From Salmonella enterica subsp. diarizonae (GTDB taxonomy: Bacteria; Pseudomonadota; Gammaproteobacteria; Enterobacterales; Enterobacteriaceae), in assembly GCF_008692785.1 (NCBI RefSeq), contig NZ_VXJV01000018.1, positions 1 through 50,729 on the forward strand: 50,729 nucleotides of DNA. Direction: 5' to 3'. The notes beneath the pieces are model-generated. The model had not been told where the DNA came from and did no database searches. It saw nothing but the letters and a program-made list of their open reading frames with translations. Below, piece after piece: positions 8,551 through 17,174 of this stretch; within the stretch, counting starts at the first letter, position 1, and each line of letters begins with the position of its first letter. The position numbers and the translations under genes are program-made.

Positions 8551-9963
8551 ATGACAGACCAAGATAAGATGTCTCCCGACGCCTCTCCAGGCGTCGCCAG
8601 TAAAACAGGTGTACGCCGCGTAAATAAAAGACCTATGTATATTGCAATAAGCCTCGTGGCTGTATTCTGTCTGTTAGTGGCATACATTGCTAATAAACGA
8701 GCCAACCAGGGTACATCTGATACAGCCGAGGCTGCGGCACACCACGGAAGTAACCGGGACACCTCAGCGATGGCTATGGATGTATTAGGCAGCAGTAGTA
8801 ATGGCCTGATCGATGCTCCTGCAACGGCAACGGCAACACCACCATCCCCTTCGCCACATAATGATAAAACCAAGCCATCTACAGACTATGCTTCTGTTCC
8901 CGTCGCGCCAGTAGTTGATCCAGATCAGCCACCTGTTCCGCAACGTCAGGAAACGTCACAAAAAAATGATCCAGAAGCCGATCAAATCCGTCGCAATAAA
9001 ATGCGCGATTTTGTTGAGGCTGTTAAAGCCAGAACAGAAGTTAGCCTACCGAATCAGTTGGGGCGTTCAACCAGCACAACGGGGAATAGTACACCGCAAA
9101 CCCGCGATGAAATGCTGCAGGAAATCGCTAACGTTCGTCGCCAGATAGATCAGAACAACACTGGCGATGCCACCACAAATTATGAAGCGCAGGTTCAAAG
9201 AATCCGGGCTTCCATGAACGGGGGCGATGATAGCGGGAGCGATACTGGTATGCAACTGGCGTCAGTGGGCGGTGTAGCAGTTTCACGTAATGACATAAAT
9301 CAGTTCGGCAAGAAAGGACAGGGCGACAGGTGGTTACTGAATGAAAAAGTGTCAGCTCCACATAGCCCATATGAACTCCGCGCTGGTTGGGTCATTCCGG
9401 GCGTCATGATTAGCGGCATTAACTCTGACCTTCCGGGACAGATTGTTGGTCAGGTATCTCAGGATGTCTATGACACGGCAACGGGAAAATATCTTCTTAT
9501 CCCTCACGGTACTCGCTTGATTGGTACTTATTCAAGTGATGTCGCTTATGGTCAGGAAGGTGTGATGATCGCCTGGCAACGTCTGGTATTCCCGGACGGG
9601 AAAGCTCTTGATTTAGGCTCAATGCCGGGCGCGGATATGGCTGGTTATTCTGGTTTCCGCGATCAGGTTAACAACCATTACTTCCGTATCTTTGGTAATG
9701 CACTGTTGTTATCTGGTATCACCGCGACAATTGCCTACTCTCAGGATCGCGACCAAAACAATAACAACTCAAATCAGGCTCCAAATATGAGCAGCGAAAT
9801 GTCTGCCGCGTTGGGTCAGGTATTCGGTCAGGCAATCGCCCAGATAGTTCAGAAAAACCTGAATATCGCGCCTACGCTCGAAATTCGCCCTGGTTATCGA
9901 TTCAATATTATGGTTACTAAAGATCTGGCATTCACTAAGCCTTATCAGTCATTTGATTACTAA
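8551..9963 (+). CDS. trbI: TrbI, VirB10-type core complex protein
   Basis: Energy-sensing channel protein spanning inner and outer membranes. One transmembrane helix lies near residues 30-50, then a long Pro/Ser/Thr-rich periplasmic linker, then the VirB10 domain (about residues 270-450) with GWVIPGVMISGINSDLPGQI, LLIPHGTRLIGTY and RPGYRFNIMVTKDL. I start at ATG 8551 because MTDQDKMSPDASPGV parallels RP4 TrbI and gives 470 aa, close to the family length; an in-frame ATG at 8527 would overlap trbH. Confidence 0.95.
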   Translation: MTDQDKMSPDASPGVASKTGVRRVNKRPMYIAISLVAVFCLLVAYIANKRANQGTSDTAEAAAHHGSNRDTSAMAMDVLGSSSNGLIDAPATATATPPSPSPHNDKTKPSTDYASVPVAPVVDPDQPPVPQRQETSQKNDPEADQIRRNKMRDFVEAVKARTEVSLPNQLGRSTSTTGNSTPQTRDEMLQEIANVRRQIDQNNTGDATTNYEAQVQRIRASMNGGDDSGSDTGMQLASVGGVAVSRNDINQFGKKGQGDRWLLNEKVSAPHSPYELRAGWVIPGVMISGINSDLPGQIVGQVSQDVYDTATGKYLLIPHGTRLIGTYSSDVAYGQEGVMIAWQRLVFPDGKALDLGSMPGADMAGYSGFRDQVNNHYFRIFGNALLLSGITATIAYSQDRDQNNNNSNQAPNMSSEMSAALGQVFGQAIAQIVQKNLNIAPTLEIRPGYRFNIMVTKDLAFTKPYQSFDY

Positions 9964-9975
9964 GAGGACAAAACG

Positions 9976-10746
9976 ATGAACACCCGTTTCGTTTTAGCCA
10001 CTAAAAAAGCATTACTGGCTTCATTCATGGCGTCAATCATGATATTACCGGCGAAAGCCGGTATCCCTGTTATTGATGGAACTAACGTAATACAGACCAC
10101 AATCAGTGCGCTGAACAATGTTCAGGCCGTTGCTAAACAAATCCAGCAATACCAGACACAACTCCAGCAATATGAAAACATGCTGCGGAATACCGTTGCG
10201 CCTGCTGCGTATATCTGGGACAAGGCTAATTCAACTATCAACAAATTGCTGCAAGCACAGGACACGCTGAATTACTACAAAAATCAGGCCGGGAGTCTGG
10301 ATTCATATCTTAAACGTTATCAGGATATCAACTATTACCGTTCGTCTCCGTGCTTCAACAGCAACATTGAATGTACAACTGCGGAACTAAAAGCGCTGCA
10401 CAACGCGGAAAAAGACAATTCAGAAGCGCGTAAAAAAGCTAATGATGCTGTTTTTAAAGCTATCGACCAACAACAGGAAACCCTGCAAACCGACGCCGAT
10501 AATCTCAGGGATTTGCAAAGTCAGGCATCCGGTGCGAAAGGTCAGATGGAAGCCATTCAAGCCGCTAACCAATTTGCAAGCGCACAGGCAAACCAGCTAT
10601 TGCAAATCCGCTCTCTCCTGGTAGCCCAGCAAAACGCTGCAACAACACTGGCGCAGGCTCAAGCCGATAAGGAAGCACAACAAGCGGCAGCATCAGAAGC
10701 TTTTCGAGCTGGTTCATACTCCCACGGCACAAATAAATCTTGGTAA
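9976..10746 (+). CDS. trbJ: TrbJ, VirB5-type pilus-associated protein
   Basis: Secreted 256-aa protein with a signal peptide ending at about residue 28 (ILPAKA|G) and a mostly alpha-helical, Gln-rich body (IQQYQTQLQQYENMLRN). Two cysteines lie in SSPCFNSNIECTT. This is the TrbJ/VirB5 family, a minor pilus tip component. It precedes trbK, as in RP4, where TrbJ and TrbK are adjacent. Confidence 0.93.
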   Translation: MNTRFVLATKKALLASFMASIMILPAKAGIPVIDGTNVIQTTISALNNVQAVAKQIQQYQTQLQQYENMLRNTVAPAAYIWDKANSTINKLLQAQDTLNYYKNQAGSLDSYLKRYQDINYYRSSPCFNSNIECTTAELKALHNAEKDNSEARKKANDAVFKAIDQQQETLQTDADNLRDLQSQASGAKGQMEAIQAANQFASAQANQLLQIRSLLVAQQNAATTLAQAQADKEAQQAAASEAFRAGSYSHGTNKSW

Positions 10747-10756
10747 GGAAATATAA

Positions 10757-10945
10757 ATGAAAAATTTGAAAATTATTTCATCTATCGCTTTAATAATTAT
10801 CTCTTTAATCCTTACTGGATGCGATCAAAAGCCTACAGCACAGCAAATTAACTGCAGTAAAGATGTAAAAGACATGTCCAAAGCTGAAGTAGAAAAATGC
10901 GGCAAGGGTGGTCATTTTTCTTCTGGTGAAAATAAAAAGTGGTGA
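10757..10945 (+). CDS. trbK: TrbK, entry-exclusion lipoprotein
   Basis: A 62-aa lipoprotein with lipobox LTGC at about residues 19-22 and a short hydrophilic Lys-rich body with two cysteines. In IncP plasmids TrbK in the recipient membrane blocks entry of a like plasmid. The gene and the first part of trbL are markedly more AT-rich than the genes before them. Assignment rests on position, size and lipobox because TrbK sequences vary widely. Confidence 0.88.
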   Translation: MKNLKIISSIALIIISLILTGCDQKPTAQQINCSKDVKDMSKAEVEKCGKGGHFSSGENKKW

Positions 10946-10949
10946 TGTG

Positions 10950-12551
10950 ATGAAATTGAGCAAAGGATTCATTACACTAGTTTTACTCTTATTTATAGCC
11001 AGTTTCGCTGCAAATGCAGCAACTGGAACTAGTTTAGATGGTCACGGTTTATTAGATGATATATTAGGTCGATATAGTGCAGTGGCCTCAACGTGGAAGA
11101 CTGTAATCACTCAGTATGCATCTTATCTCTTTTGGAGTTTAGTATTAATAAGTATGGTTTGGATGTTTGCTCAAATGGCCTTACAAGGAGATGGTAGTAT
11201 ATCCTCTGTACTTGCTGAAATGGTGCGCTTCTTTGTTACGGTTGGTTTTTTTTACTGGTTGCTTATAAATGGTCCTGCCATATCTATAGCAATTCAAGAT
11301 AGCTTGAGACAACTTGCAGCTAACGCATCTGGGTTTGATAAAGGACTCTCTCCCTCAGATGTGGTAGACATTGGTTTTTACATAGCTGAAAGGATTGCTG
11401 ATCAATCATCAGTATGGACTCCAGCAGATTCAACAGTTGGCTTAATCATGGCTTCAGTTATTTTGTGTGTATTAGCCTTAGTTGGCGTAAATATGCTTTT
11501 ACTGTTAATTACTAGCTGGATACTAAGCTATGCAGGGATCATCATGCTTGGATTAGGTGGGGCAAGATGGACTTCTGATATGGCAATCAATTATTTTAAG
11601 ACCGTATTAAATGTTGCACTTCAACTTTTTACAATGGTTTTGATAGTAGGAATTGGTAAGTCTTTTATTGATTCATATTATGAAGCAATGGGTAATGACG
11701 CTATTCAAATAAAAGATTTGTTCGTAATGTTAGTTAGTTCGATCATTCTTTTAGTATTAGTCAATAAAGTTCCTCAGATAATAGGCAATATTGCAGGTGG
11801 CGCATCAACTGGCGGTATCGGTGGTTTCGGTGCAGGTGCATTGATCGGTGCAGCTGCAGCAGCAGGTGCAGCAGCAGCAACAGCTGGCGCAGCTGCTGCT
11901 GCAGGAATGGCGAATGCTGCAGGTGGCGCATCGGCATTGAAAGCGGCGTTTGAATCAGCCCAAGCGGCCATGGCCGAAGAATCCGGTTCTCGTGGTAGCG
12001 GTAGTTCTGGCGGCGGATTTGGTGGCGGTGAAGATACCGGTTCTGTAGATACTTCTGGAGGACAGCCATCAGGCGGTTCCGGCGGCTCATCCGCAGGGGT
12101 CAGTTCCGGTAGTTCCAGCGGAGGAAGTCAGGGATTTGCAGCCTCTTTCTCACGGGCCGGACGTATGGCATCGCACATGACAAGCAGCCTGGCTGAGGGC
12201 ATGGCGGCACGTAATGCTGCCAAACACGACTCAAAAATCAGTGCAGCTAAAGATATCATCGCACAGACCAGAGGTGGTCAGTTAGCCTCTCAAATCCGAC
12301 AACAAACAGCTTCACGCCAGTCTGGTTCGTTAGTCTCAGATGAGACAACCATGCAGGGTGCTTTCGCCAGCAACAACAATGTTGATACTGGTACTACTGG
12401 TACTCAATTTGACGGTGACAGCCTCGGTGGAGGAAATCAAACCGAAAGTCAAAATAAAACTGATACCGGCTCAGTAGAGCAGGGGACACCGCAAGAAAAT
12501 TCTAAGAGCGGTGATGAATTTGAGCAATTCAAAAACAAAACTAGTTTCTGA
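10950..12551 (+). CDS. trbL: TrbL, VirB6-type polytopic channel protein
   Basis: Inner-membrane channel protein. From ATG 10950 (just after the trbK stop) it has a signal-like segment MKLSKGFITLVLLLFIASFA, several membrane helices up to about residue 285, and a long low-complexity Gly/Ser/Ala tail rich in GGAS and SSGGG runs, typical of TrbL. The upstream in-frame ATG 10908 lies inside trbK and gives an unlikely N-terminus. Base composition changes sharply near 11780: the membrane half is AT-rich and the tail is GC-richer. Confidence 0.92.
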   Translation: MKLSKGFITLVLLLFIASFAANAATGTSLDGHGLLDDILGRYSAVASTWKTVITQYASYLFWSLVLISMVWMFAQMALQGDGSISSVLAEMVRFFVTVGFFYWLLINGPAISIAIQDSLRQLAANASGFDKGLSPSDVVDIGFYIAERIADQSSVWTPADSTVGLIMASVILCVLALVGVNMLLLLITSWILSYAGIIMLGLGGARWTSDMAINYFKTVLNVALQLFTMVLIVGIGKSFIDSYYEAMGNDAIQIKDLFVMLVSSIILLVLVNKVPQIIGNIAGGASTGGIGGFGAGALIGAAAAAGAAAATAGAAAAAGMANAAGGASALKAAFESAQAAMAEESGSRGSGSSGGGFGGGEDTGSVDTSGGQPSGGSGGSSAGVSSGSSSGGSQGFAASFSRAGRMASHMTSSLAEGMAARNAAKHDSKISAAKDIIAQTRGGQLASQIRQQTASRQSGSLVSDETTMQGAFASNNNVDTGTTGTQFDGDSLGGGNQTESQNKTDTGSVEQGTPQENSKSGDEFEQFKNKTSF

Positions 12552-12562
12552 GGAGATCTAAA

Positions 12563-12865
12563 ATGAAAAAATACGTTTCACTTTTATTAGTAATATTTTC
12601 CACCCTCTTCTTTACAACTACGGTAAAAGCGGCTGATCCATGCAAATCCGTATTATGCCTGTACGGAAAAGCCGTAGGACAAGGTGGAGGAGGTGAATGT
12701 AGTGGTGCGGAAAGAGATTTTTTCAATATTTTAAAAAAGAAAAAGGGTTCAATTAAATGGAATAAAACTTTTAATGCCAGAAAAAATTTTCTGAATCAAT
12801 GTCCTGCCGCCGATCCTGCTACCATTTCTAAAATAATGAGTAAATTCGGGAGAATAAGAGGGTAG
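12563..12865 (+). CDS. trbM: TrbM family secreted protein
   Basis: A 100-aa exported protein with a signal peptide ending at VKAA (about residue 23) and the TrbM cysteine pattern: DPCKSVLCLYGK, then GGECSGAERDFFNILKKKKG, then NQCPAADP. RP4 TrbM is about twice as long, so this is a short form. Its role in transfer is not known in detail. It sits between trbL and trbN as in RP4 and is AT-rich. Confidence 0.85.
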   Translation: MKKYVSLLLVIFSTLFFTTTVKAADPCKSVLCLYGKAVGQGGGGECSGAERDFFNILKKKKGSIKWNKTFNARKNFLNQCPAADPATISKIMSKFGRIRG

Positions 12866-12884
12866 AGAGTACGGGAGCCAGACT

Positions 12885-13652
12885 ATGCCTTATTCAGATA
12901 TGCCACCAGTCCATGTTGAACGAGTGGTTTGCTCAATCACAGCAGCAATAAAATATCAGGTTCCGGCTAACATTATGTTAGCCATTGCTGAAAAAGAGGG
13001 AGGGAGCACAGGACTGGAGAATAAAAATCGTAACTCAAATGGCTCATATGATGTGGGCCGTATGCAGTTCAATACGCTCTATTTAAAGGACCTTAAAAAA
13101 TACGGTATCACCGCTGAGGATGTGGCACAACCAGGCTGTTATTCATATGATTTAGCTGCGTGGCGTATACGTGGTCATATCAAAAATGATCGCGGAGACA
13201 TATGGACCAAAGCGGCAAATTATCACTCCCGGACACCGTACTATAACGAGATATACCGACGTGATTTAATACGTAAAGCAGCAAAATGGCAAACCTGGAT
13301 CGAAGCACGATTCAATACATTTGATGTAACCAAAATAACTAACACACCTCAACAGCCGCAATTAGCGGCTGCAAGGGTTACGCCAGAAGAAAAAGCAAAA
13401 AGCATTACGCAGGTTGCCAATCTTGCTCAGACCAGAGCAGACGCAACAAAACCGCCAAAAAATGACGGAGCAGCGGCAACCCCCTCTACACCGGATCAGC
13501 TTGTCGGATTTGCAGCTTCCGTCAAACGAATACCGGTTAAAAATGTGGCTAAGACTGACTACCAACAGTCCGCCCAGCAATTACCGCTTCACTATAACAA
13601 AGCCGCAGCTGACGCACTGGCGGCTGTTTACGGTAACATTAAACTGCGTTGA
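12885..13652 (+). CDS. trbN: TrbN, lytic transglycosylase
   Basis: Peptidoglycan-cleaving enzyme (VirB1-like) that opens the wall for the channel. A goose-lysozyme-like fold is suggested by IMLAIAEKEGGSTG (catalytic Glu near residue 36), NGSYDVGRMQFN and NYHSRTPYYNEIYRRDLI. The C-terminal third is a Pro/Ala-rich tail. No signal peptide is obvious, which is unusual for a periplasmic enzyme. A KorB operator begins at its stop codon. Confidence 0.9.
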   Translation: MPYSDMPPVHVERVVCSITAAIKYQVPANIMLAIAEKEGGSTGLENKNRNSNGSYDVGRMQFNTLYLKDLKKYGITAEDVAQPGCYSYDLAAWRIRGHIKNDRGDIWTKAANYHSRTPYYNEIYRRDLIRKAAKWQTWIEARFNTFDVTKITNTPQQPQLAAARVTPEEKAKSITQVANLAQTRADATKPPKNDGAAATPSTPDQLVGFAASVKRIPVKNVAKTDYQQSAQQLPLHYNKAAADALAAVYGNIKLR

Positions 13653-13668
13653 TTTTAGCGGCTAAAAT
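13652..13668. promoter_or_regulatory. KorB operator between trbN and trbP
   Basis: Exact 13-mer TTTAGCGGCTAAA (13654-13666) in a 17-bp palindrome, directly against the trbP start codon at 13670. A protein bound here would cover the trbP ribosome-binding region as well as act on transcription. Confidence 0.85.
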
Positions 13669-13669
13669 T

Positions 13670-14356
13670 ATGGCTTTTAAAAATGTAGAACTTATTAAAT
13701 GGCTCGCTCTTATCTTAATGACTGGCGACCATATTAATAAGTATTTGTTAAATGACACCATGCCAGTTCTTTATGATTCTGGACGTGTGGCAATGCCTCT
13801 TTTTTGCTTTGTTCTGGCGTACAACCTGGCAAGGCCAGATTCATTCATTAATGGGGTATACACAAAAGTTTCTCAGCGCCTGATGATATTTGGCCTTATA
13901 GCGACGCCAGCGTATATATTATTAGGCGGCGTAATTGATGGTTGGTGGCCTCTCAACATTCTTTTTACACTGCAGGCTGTAACAATTATTTGTTATTATA
14001 TTGAATCAGGCGAACGCAAACATCAGTTTTTTTCGTTGATGATTTTTTTCGGTTATGGCGCTGTCGTCGAATTCTGGTGGCCTGCTGTCGCTATGGGGAT
14101 TTGTATCTGGCTCTATTATAAGAAGGGAAGGGGAGAGTTTTTTCTCCTGGCGTTAACCAACTGCGCATTACTCACATTTATCAACCATAATTTTTATGCT
14201 CTGCTGGCAGTGCCGGTAATTGTTCTCGCCGGGAATATCCGTATGAAACTCCCCCGGTTAAAATGGTTTTTTTATGCCTTCTATCCCGCACACCTTTATC
14301 TGTTCCTGGCCTTACAGCGTTACCTGACTACAAAGGGCTATCTGTTTTTCACCTGA
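13670..14356 (+). CDS. trbP: TrbP/TraX-type membrane acyltransferase
   Basis: Polytopic TraX-family membrane protein of 228 aa. In F, TraX N-acetylates pilin; in RP4, trbP lies at the end of Tra2. Features are the N-terminal NVELIKWLALILMTGDHINK with a conserved Asp-His pair, RVAMPLFCFVLAYNLARP and about seven or eight membrane helices. I start at ATG 13670; a TTG at 13649 lies within the KorB operator. No strong ribosome site is seen, so translation may be coupled or operator-affected. Confidence 0.88.
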   Translation: MAFKNVELIKWLALILMTGDHINKYLLNDTMPVLYDSGRVAMPLFCFVLAYNLARPDSFINGVYTKVSQRLMIFGLIATPAYILLGGVIDGWWPLNILFTLQAVTIICYYIESGERKHQFFSLMIFFGYGAVVEFWWPAVAMGICIWLYYKKGRGEFFLLALTNCALLTFINHNFYALLAVPVIVLAGNIRMKLPRLKWFFYAFYPAHLYLFLALQRYLTTKGYLFFT

Positions 14357-14431
14357 GAACGCCCGGACAGCTGGAGATTAACAAATCCCCCCCTGGAAAC
14401 ACCGGCATTAGTGATGCTGATAGCAGATACA

Positions 14432-14460
14432 AAAAAGCCCGACAGGAGATCGGGCTTTTT
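14432..14460. terminator. Rho-independent terminator after Tra2
   Basis: Hairpin AAAAAGCCCG ... CGGGCTTTTT followed by T-rich sequence. It works for rightward transcription from the trb operon and, by symmetry, for leftward transcription from the accessory gene at 14571. Confidence 0.85.
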
Positions 14461-14493
14461 GTTTTGGCACTCTGGCCTAAATGGAGCATCCTA

Positions 14494-14522
14494 CATTAGA
14501 CGTTAAAATCTTACGTCTAATG
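14494..14522. repeat. Inverted repeat CATTAGACGT-N9-ACGTCTAATG
   Basis: Perfect ten-base arms around a nine-base AT-rich loop, at the boundary of the Tra2 backbone and the accessory block. It has no T-tract, so I read it as a protein site or an insertion scar rather than a terminator. Confidence 0.6.
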
Positions 14523-14570
14523 AGCCACAAATGGAAATCGACGTTCAAGAGTATATAATACGTCCGTTTA

Positions 14571-15098
14571 TTAATTTTGTACCTGAATCAACGCTTCAAG
14601 AATACGCTGTTTAACAATGTCGGGGCTATTTCCATGAGTTGTTATAATCACTTTCCTTCCCTGAATAAATGCTGATAAAGCAACCTTTAGTTCACCTGTG
14701 TTACGAACTTCATCATGGTAATATAAATCCGCTATAAAATTAGTTTCCTCAAGCATATGTTTGAGAGACTCCGCAAATGTACTTTTTCCAGAACATGTTT
14801 GCCCCCACACACAAGCCATTACCCCACCGGGAACCTTGAAATCATGCAGATAATCATCGGCATCAGGAGAAAGGTATTCACGCAGACCAAAATTTTGCGC
14901 TAAATGCAGCACCCTGTATGTAGGATTGAAAGTTGCCAACGCATCAAGTAAATCAGGCGGTAATGTTCTGAGACCATGTTTGAGCGCAAGGCGCAATATA
15001 TCAGCCTCCTTCACTGGTTTGTTTGCTCTGCGCGTTACCTCTACGGCCATTTCTTCGATAATGGCCCATGAGTCATCATCAATGTGTTTTGTTGGCAT
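14571..15098 (-). CDS. Ribbon-helix-helix-like protein fused to a mini PilT/VirB11-like ATPase
   Basis: I do not recognise this 175-aa gene as a named family. Residues 1-45 look like a ribbon-helix-helix or similar DNA-binding segment. A clear P-loop GQTCSGKST lies near residue 118. The end, HDEVRNTGELKVALSAFIQG and ITTHGNSPDIVKQRILEAL, resembles the Asp/His-box part of PilT/DotB/VirB11 ATPases (compare GE.RD..T...AL.AA.TGH.V..TLH), but the Walker B stretch between is missing or very short. Two direct repeats just upstream (15108-15149) look like its own operators. It may be a partition- or plasmid-stability-type regulator. Function is unknown. Confidence 0.6.
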   Translation of the reverse strand: MPTKHIDDDSWAIIEEMAVEVTRRANKPVKEADILRLALKHGLRTLPPDLLDALATFNPTYRVLHLAQNFGLREYLSPDADDYLHDFKVPGGVMACVWGQTCSGKSTFAESLKHMLEETNFIADLYYHDEVRNTGELKVALSAFIQGRKVIITTHGNSPDIVKQRILEALIQVQN

Positions 15099-15107
15099 AA
15101 ATCACCT

Positions 15108-15149
15108 TTTTCTAAGAAATTAGATTTGGTTTTCTAACTTATTAGATTT
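15108..15149. promoter_or_regulatory. Two 22-bp-spaced operator-like repeats
   Basis: TTTTCTAA-N5-TTAGATTT occurs at 15108-15127 and again at 15130-15149. Each copy is an imperfect palindrome, and the copies sit 22 bp (two helical turns) apart just before the leftward gene starting at 15098. This is a typical arrangement for an autorepressing ribbon-helix-helix protein. Confidence 0.65.
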
Positions 15150-15366
15150 TGTGTGTTTAATCAACAAATTTTAAAACTTCGGTAGAATCGCCAGTTTATT
15201 TGACAGAATGTGTCTCATTGAGCGCAATCCTGCTCTGATTAACACTCTTCATGGTATTCACGTTTAATTCTCTCCGGGTCTAGCAAGCGATTTTACTCCC
15301 CTTCGGCAAAACGCCCAGTTTGCCGAATCTGTCCCAGTGAGACGGTTGTCTTGCCTGCCTGTTTTA

Positions 15367-15398
15367 TTAATGCTAATGTATGCATACATTAGCATTAA
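15367..15398. repeat. Perfect 32-bp palindrome
   Basis: The half-site is TTAATGCTAATGTATG followed by its exact reverse complement. It lies 14 bp before the start of the gene at 15412. A near-identical 34-bp palindrome is found at 36801-36834. No T-tract follows, so a dimeric-protein operator is more likely than a terminator. The stretch 15150-15366 has no gene that I can support; it holds a small hairpin CGGCAAA-N8-TTTGCCG at about 15304-15325. Confidence 0.8.
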
Positions 15399-15411
15399 GT
15401 CAGGATTTCGA

Positions 15412-15921
15412 ATGCAGCAGGATATAGCCGATTCGCTCCGGGAATCACTTGCGTATTTTCACCAGTATTGCCGCTATCCCGTCGAACGGCTGATTGCGGA
15501 TTACCAGAAAGAAATCATAAACTACCGGGATGATACGTGGGAAGCACCACAACGCGCCGCCCGGTTAAGTGCTGCGGTTAAGAATTTCAAAACCTCGCAG
15601 ATGATTGAGTTTATTTTCAGTCTGGCGAACGATACCGGTATCGACTTAACGCCACTGGTTGTTAAACGCCTGTGCGCCAGCCTTTTCCAGCGAAAAGGAA
15701 GCCAGGCAATCATTGTTGATATATTCGGTAAAAAACAGCGTGTTCATCGTAGTGCTGACAGCAATACAGACAGAATTAATGATATTGCCAGACGGTATCG
15801 CCTTTCGGCTACAAATTACTGGTCTAAAACATTATCAGATATCGCAAAAGCAAAAATTGGCTATCAGAAAGAAATCCGTGCGTTGAAAAAGAAAAAAAAG
15901 AAAGCAATACAGAACAATTAA
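15412..15921 (+). CDS. Hypothetical protein behind a 32-bp palindrome
   Basis: Unrecognised basic 169-aa protein, predicted largely helical, with a strongly basic end (KEIRALKKKKKKAIQNN). No membrane segment or signal peptide is seen. Start ATG 15412 is chosen for the AGGA about eight bases upstream; an in-frame start at 15337 would read through the palindrome. The Lys-rich tail and the operator-like palindrome fit a DNA- or RNA-binding protein controlling itself, but this is inference. It stands alone, followed by a structured intergenic region. Confidence 0.6.
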   Translation: MQQDIADSLRESLAYFHQYCRYPVERLIADYQKEIINYRDDTWEAPQRAARLSAAVKNFKTSQMIEFIFSLANDTGIDLTPLVVKRLCASLFQRKGSQAIIVDIFGKKQRVHRSADSNTDRINDIARRYRLSATNYWSKTLSDIAKAKIGYQKEIRALKKKKKKAIQNN

Positions 15922-15989
15922 TGCTATTCCGATAAAGAATAACGTCATTTATACCCTGTCGTGACTGATATCAATATTTTGTCAGTCTC

Positions 15990-16205
15990 CTGTTGAGATG
16001 TCATGTCGAACAGGCTATTCTGAATATGACCACAAAGAGCCGCATAACCTTATACTTGAGCGGATCGGTTTTCTCCGGTTATGGGTGTATACCCGGAGAG
16101 GGCTTAAAACGGAATGGTAGGCGTGGAGCCTTGTCACTGGACGTAAACACTCACCCCGTCAAACTAAACCCCCCGAATGCCCCGGCTTTTGCCGGGGTTT
16201 TTCGT
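15990..16205 (+). ncRNA. Candidate structured RNA with terminator
   Basis: The 540-bp stretch 15922-16461 has no credible gene. Within it, 15990-16205 has nested complementary segments (CTCCGG..GGGT..ACCC..GGAG at about 16072-16100) and ends in a strong terminator, CCCCGGC-TTTT-GCCGGGG plus T-tract at 16180-16202. A weak promoter (TTGAGA, then TATTCT) may lie just before. The rest (16206-16461) is GC-rich with a C/G-run and has no clear feature. No known RNA family is recognised. Confidence 0.4.
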
Positions 16206-16461
16206 ATCTGCCCCTTTCTGATCAGCTCGGATTCGGGTTTACCGTCGTTCTGCCGAACCGCCGTACTTATCGGCCCCGTTTCTGTGGATAACGCTGTATG
16301 TTGTACCGATCGCATCTGACGGACATACTATATGTTGTGCCGGGCGGGACGGCGTTCCGTTCAATCACAGGGGTGTGTTTGTGTCTGCCCCGTTCCGGCC
16401 ATTCGGTAAAACTCCGTTAAGGGGGGGGTTAATCGTCCGCGATTTACGTCCAGCGGGGTTT

Positions 16462-17103
16462 TTACCCGCGCCCGGTTTTCCGGTTTACCTCTTCTTTTTT
16501 GTGTTTAGCCCATACCGTTTTTACCAGGCTGATGCTACATTCACACAGCTTCGCTGTTTCTGCGATACTCGTCTTTCCTGAACGATACTCAATGATGCGT
16601 TTATGGAGCCGTAGATCTGCAGTTCGCCCCTGATACCGGCCTTGACGTTTAGCCAACTCAATGCCCTCTTTCTGGCGTTTGCGACGGTTTTCATAATCAT
16701 CCCTTGCCAGCTGCAGGGCAACTTTGAGTAACATATCCTGAACAGATTCCAGAACGACCTTAGCAACACCGGATTGAGCGTTAGCCAGTTCGGTAAGATC
16801 CACGATACCGGGAATGGCGAGTTTCGCGCCCCGCTCTTTTATCGAGTTTATTAACGCCAGCGCACTATCCAACGGTAGACGACTAATACGATCTATATGT
16901 TCTGCAATGACTACTTCGTCTGGTTGCAGGTCATTAATCATTCGTTGCAGTTCCGGGCGGTCAGCTCGTGCACCAGACGCCTTTTCTTTATAAACCCCGG
17001 CTACATAGAAGCCATTTTTCCTAGCACCTTTAATTATCTCATTTTGCCGGGTTAAATCCTGTTCGTCGGTACTAACTCTCAAGTACACGCGTGCTATTTT
17101 CAT
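16462..17103 (-). CDS. Serine recombinase (resolvase/invertase family)
   Basis: Site-specific recombinase of 213 aa. The N-terminal catalytic domain has YLRVSTDEQDLTRQ with the nucleophile Ser near residue 10, then VIAEHIDRISRLP in place of the usual DRL.R motif; a C-terminal helix-turn-helix spans about residues 165-205 (TSIAETAKLCECSISLVKTV). Such enzymes resolve plasmid multimers or transposon cointegrates. A res site would be expected just upstream (17104-17174), where a small palindrome TTTGTACAAA is seen. Intact, but not part of an obvious transposon. Confidence 0.88.
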   Translation of the reverse strand: MKIARVYLRVSTDEQDLTRQNEIIKGARKNGFYVAGVYKEKASGARADRPELQRMINDLQPDEVVIAEHIDRISRLPLDSALALINSIKERGAKLAIPGIVDLTELANAQSGVAKVVLESVQDMLLKVALQLARDDYENRRKRQKEGIELAKRQGRYQGRTADLRLHKRIIEYRSGKTSIAETAKLCECSISLVKTVWAKHKKEEVNRKTGRG

Positions 17104-17174
17104 TTTTAACCTTTGTACAAAATGTTGTCATTACACGTTTTCTCTCATATTCAACCTCTATGTATATGTAATTA

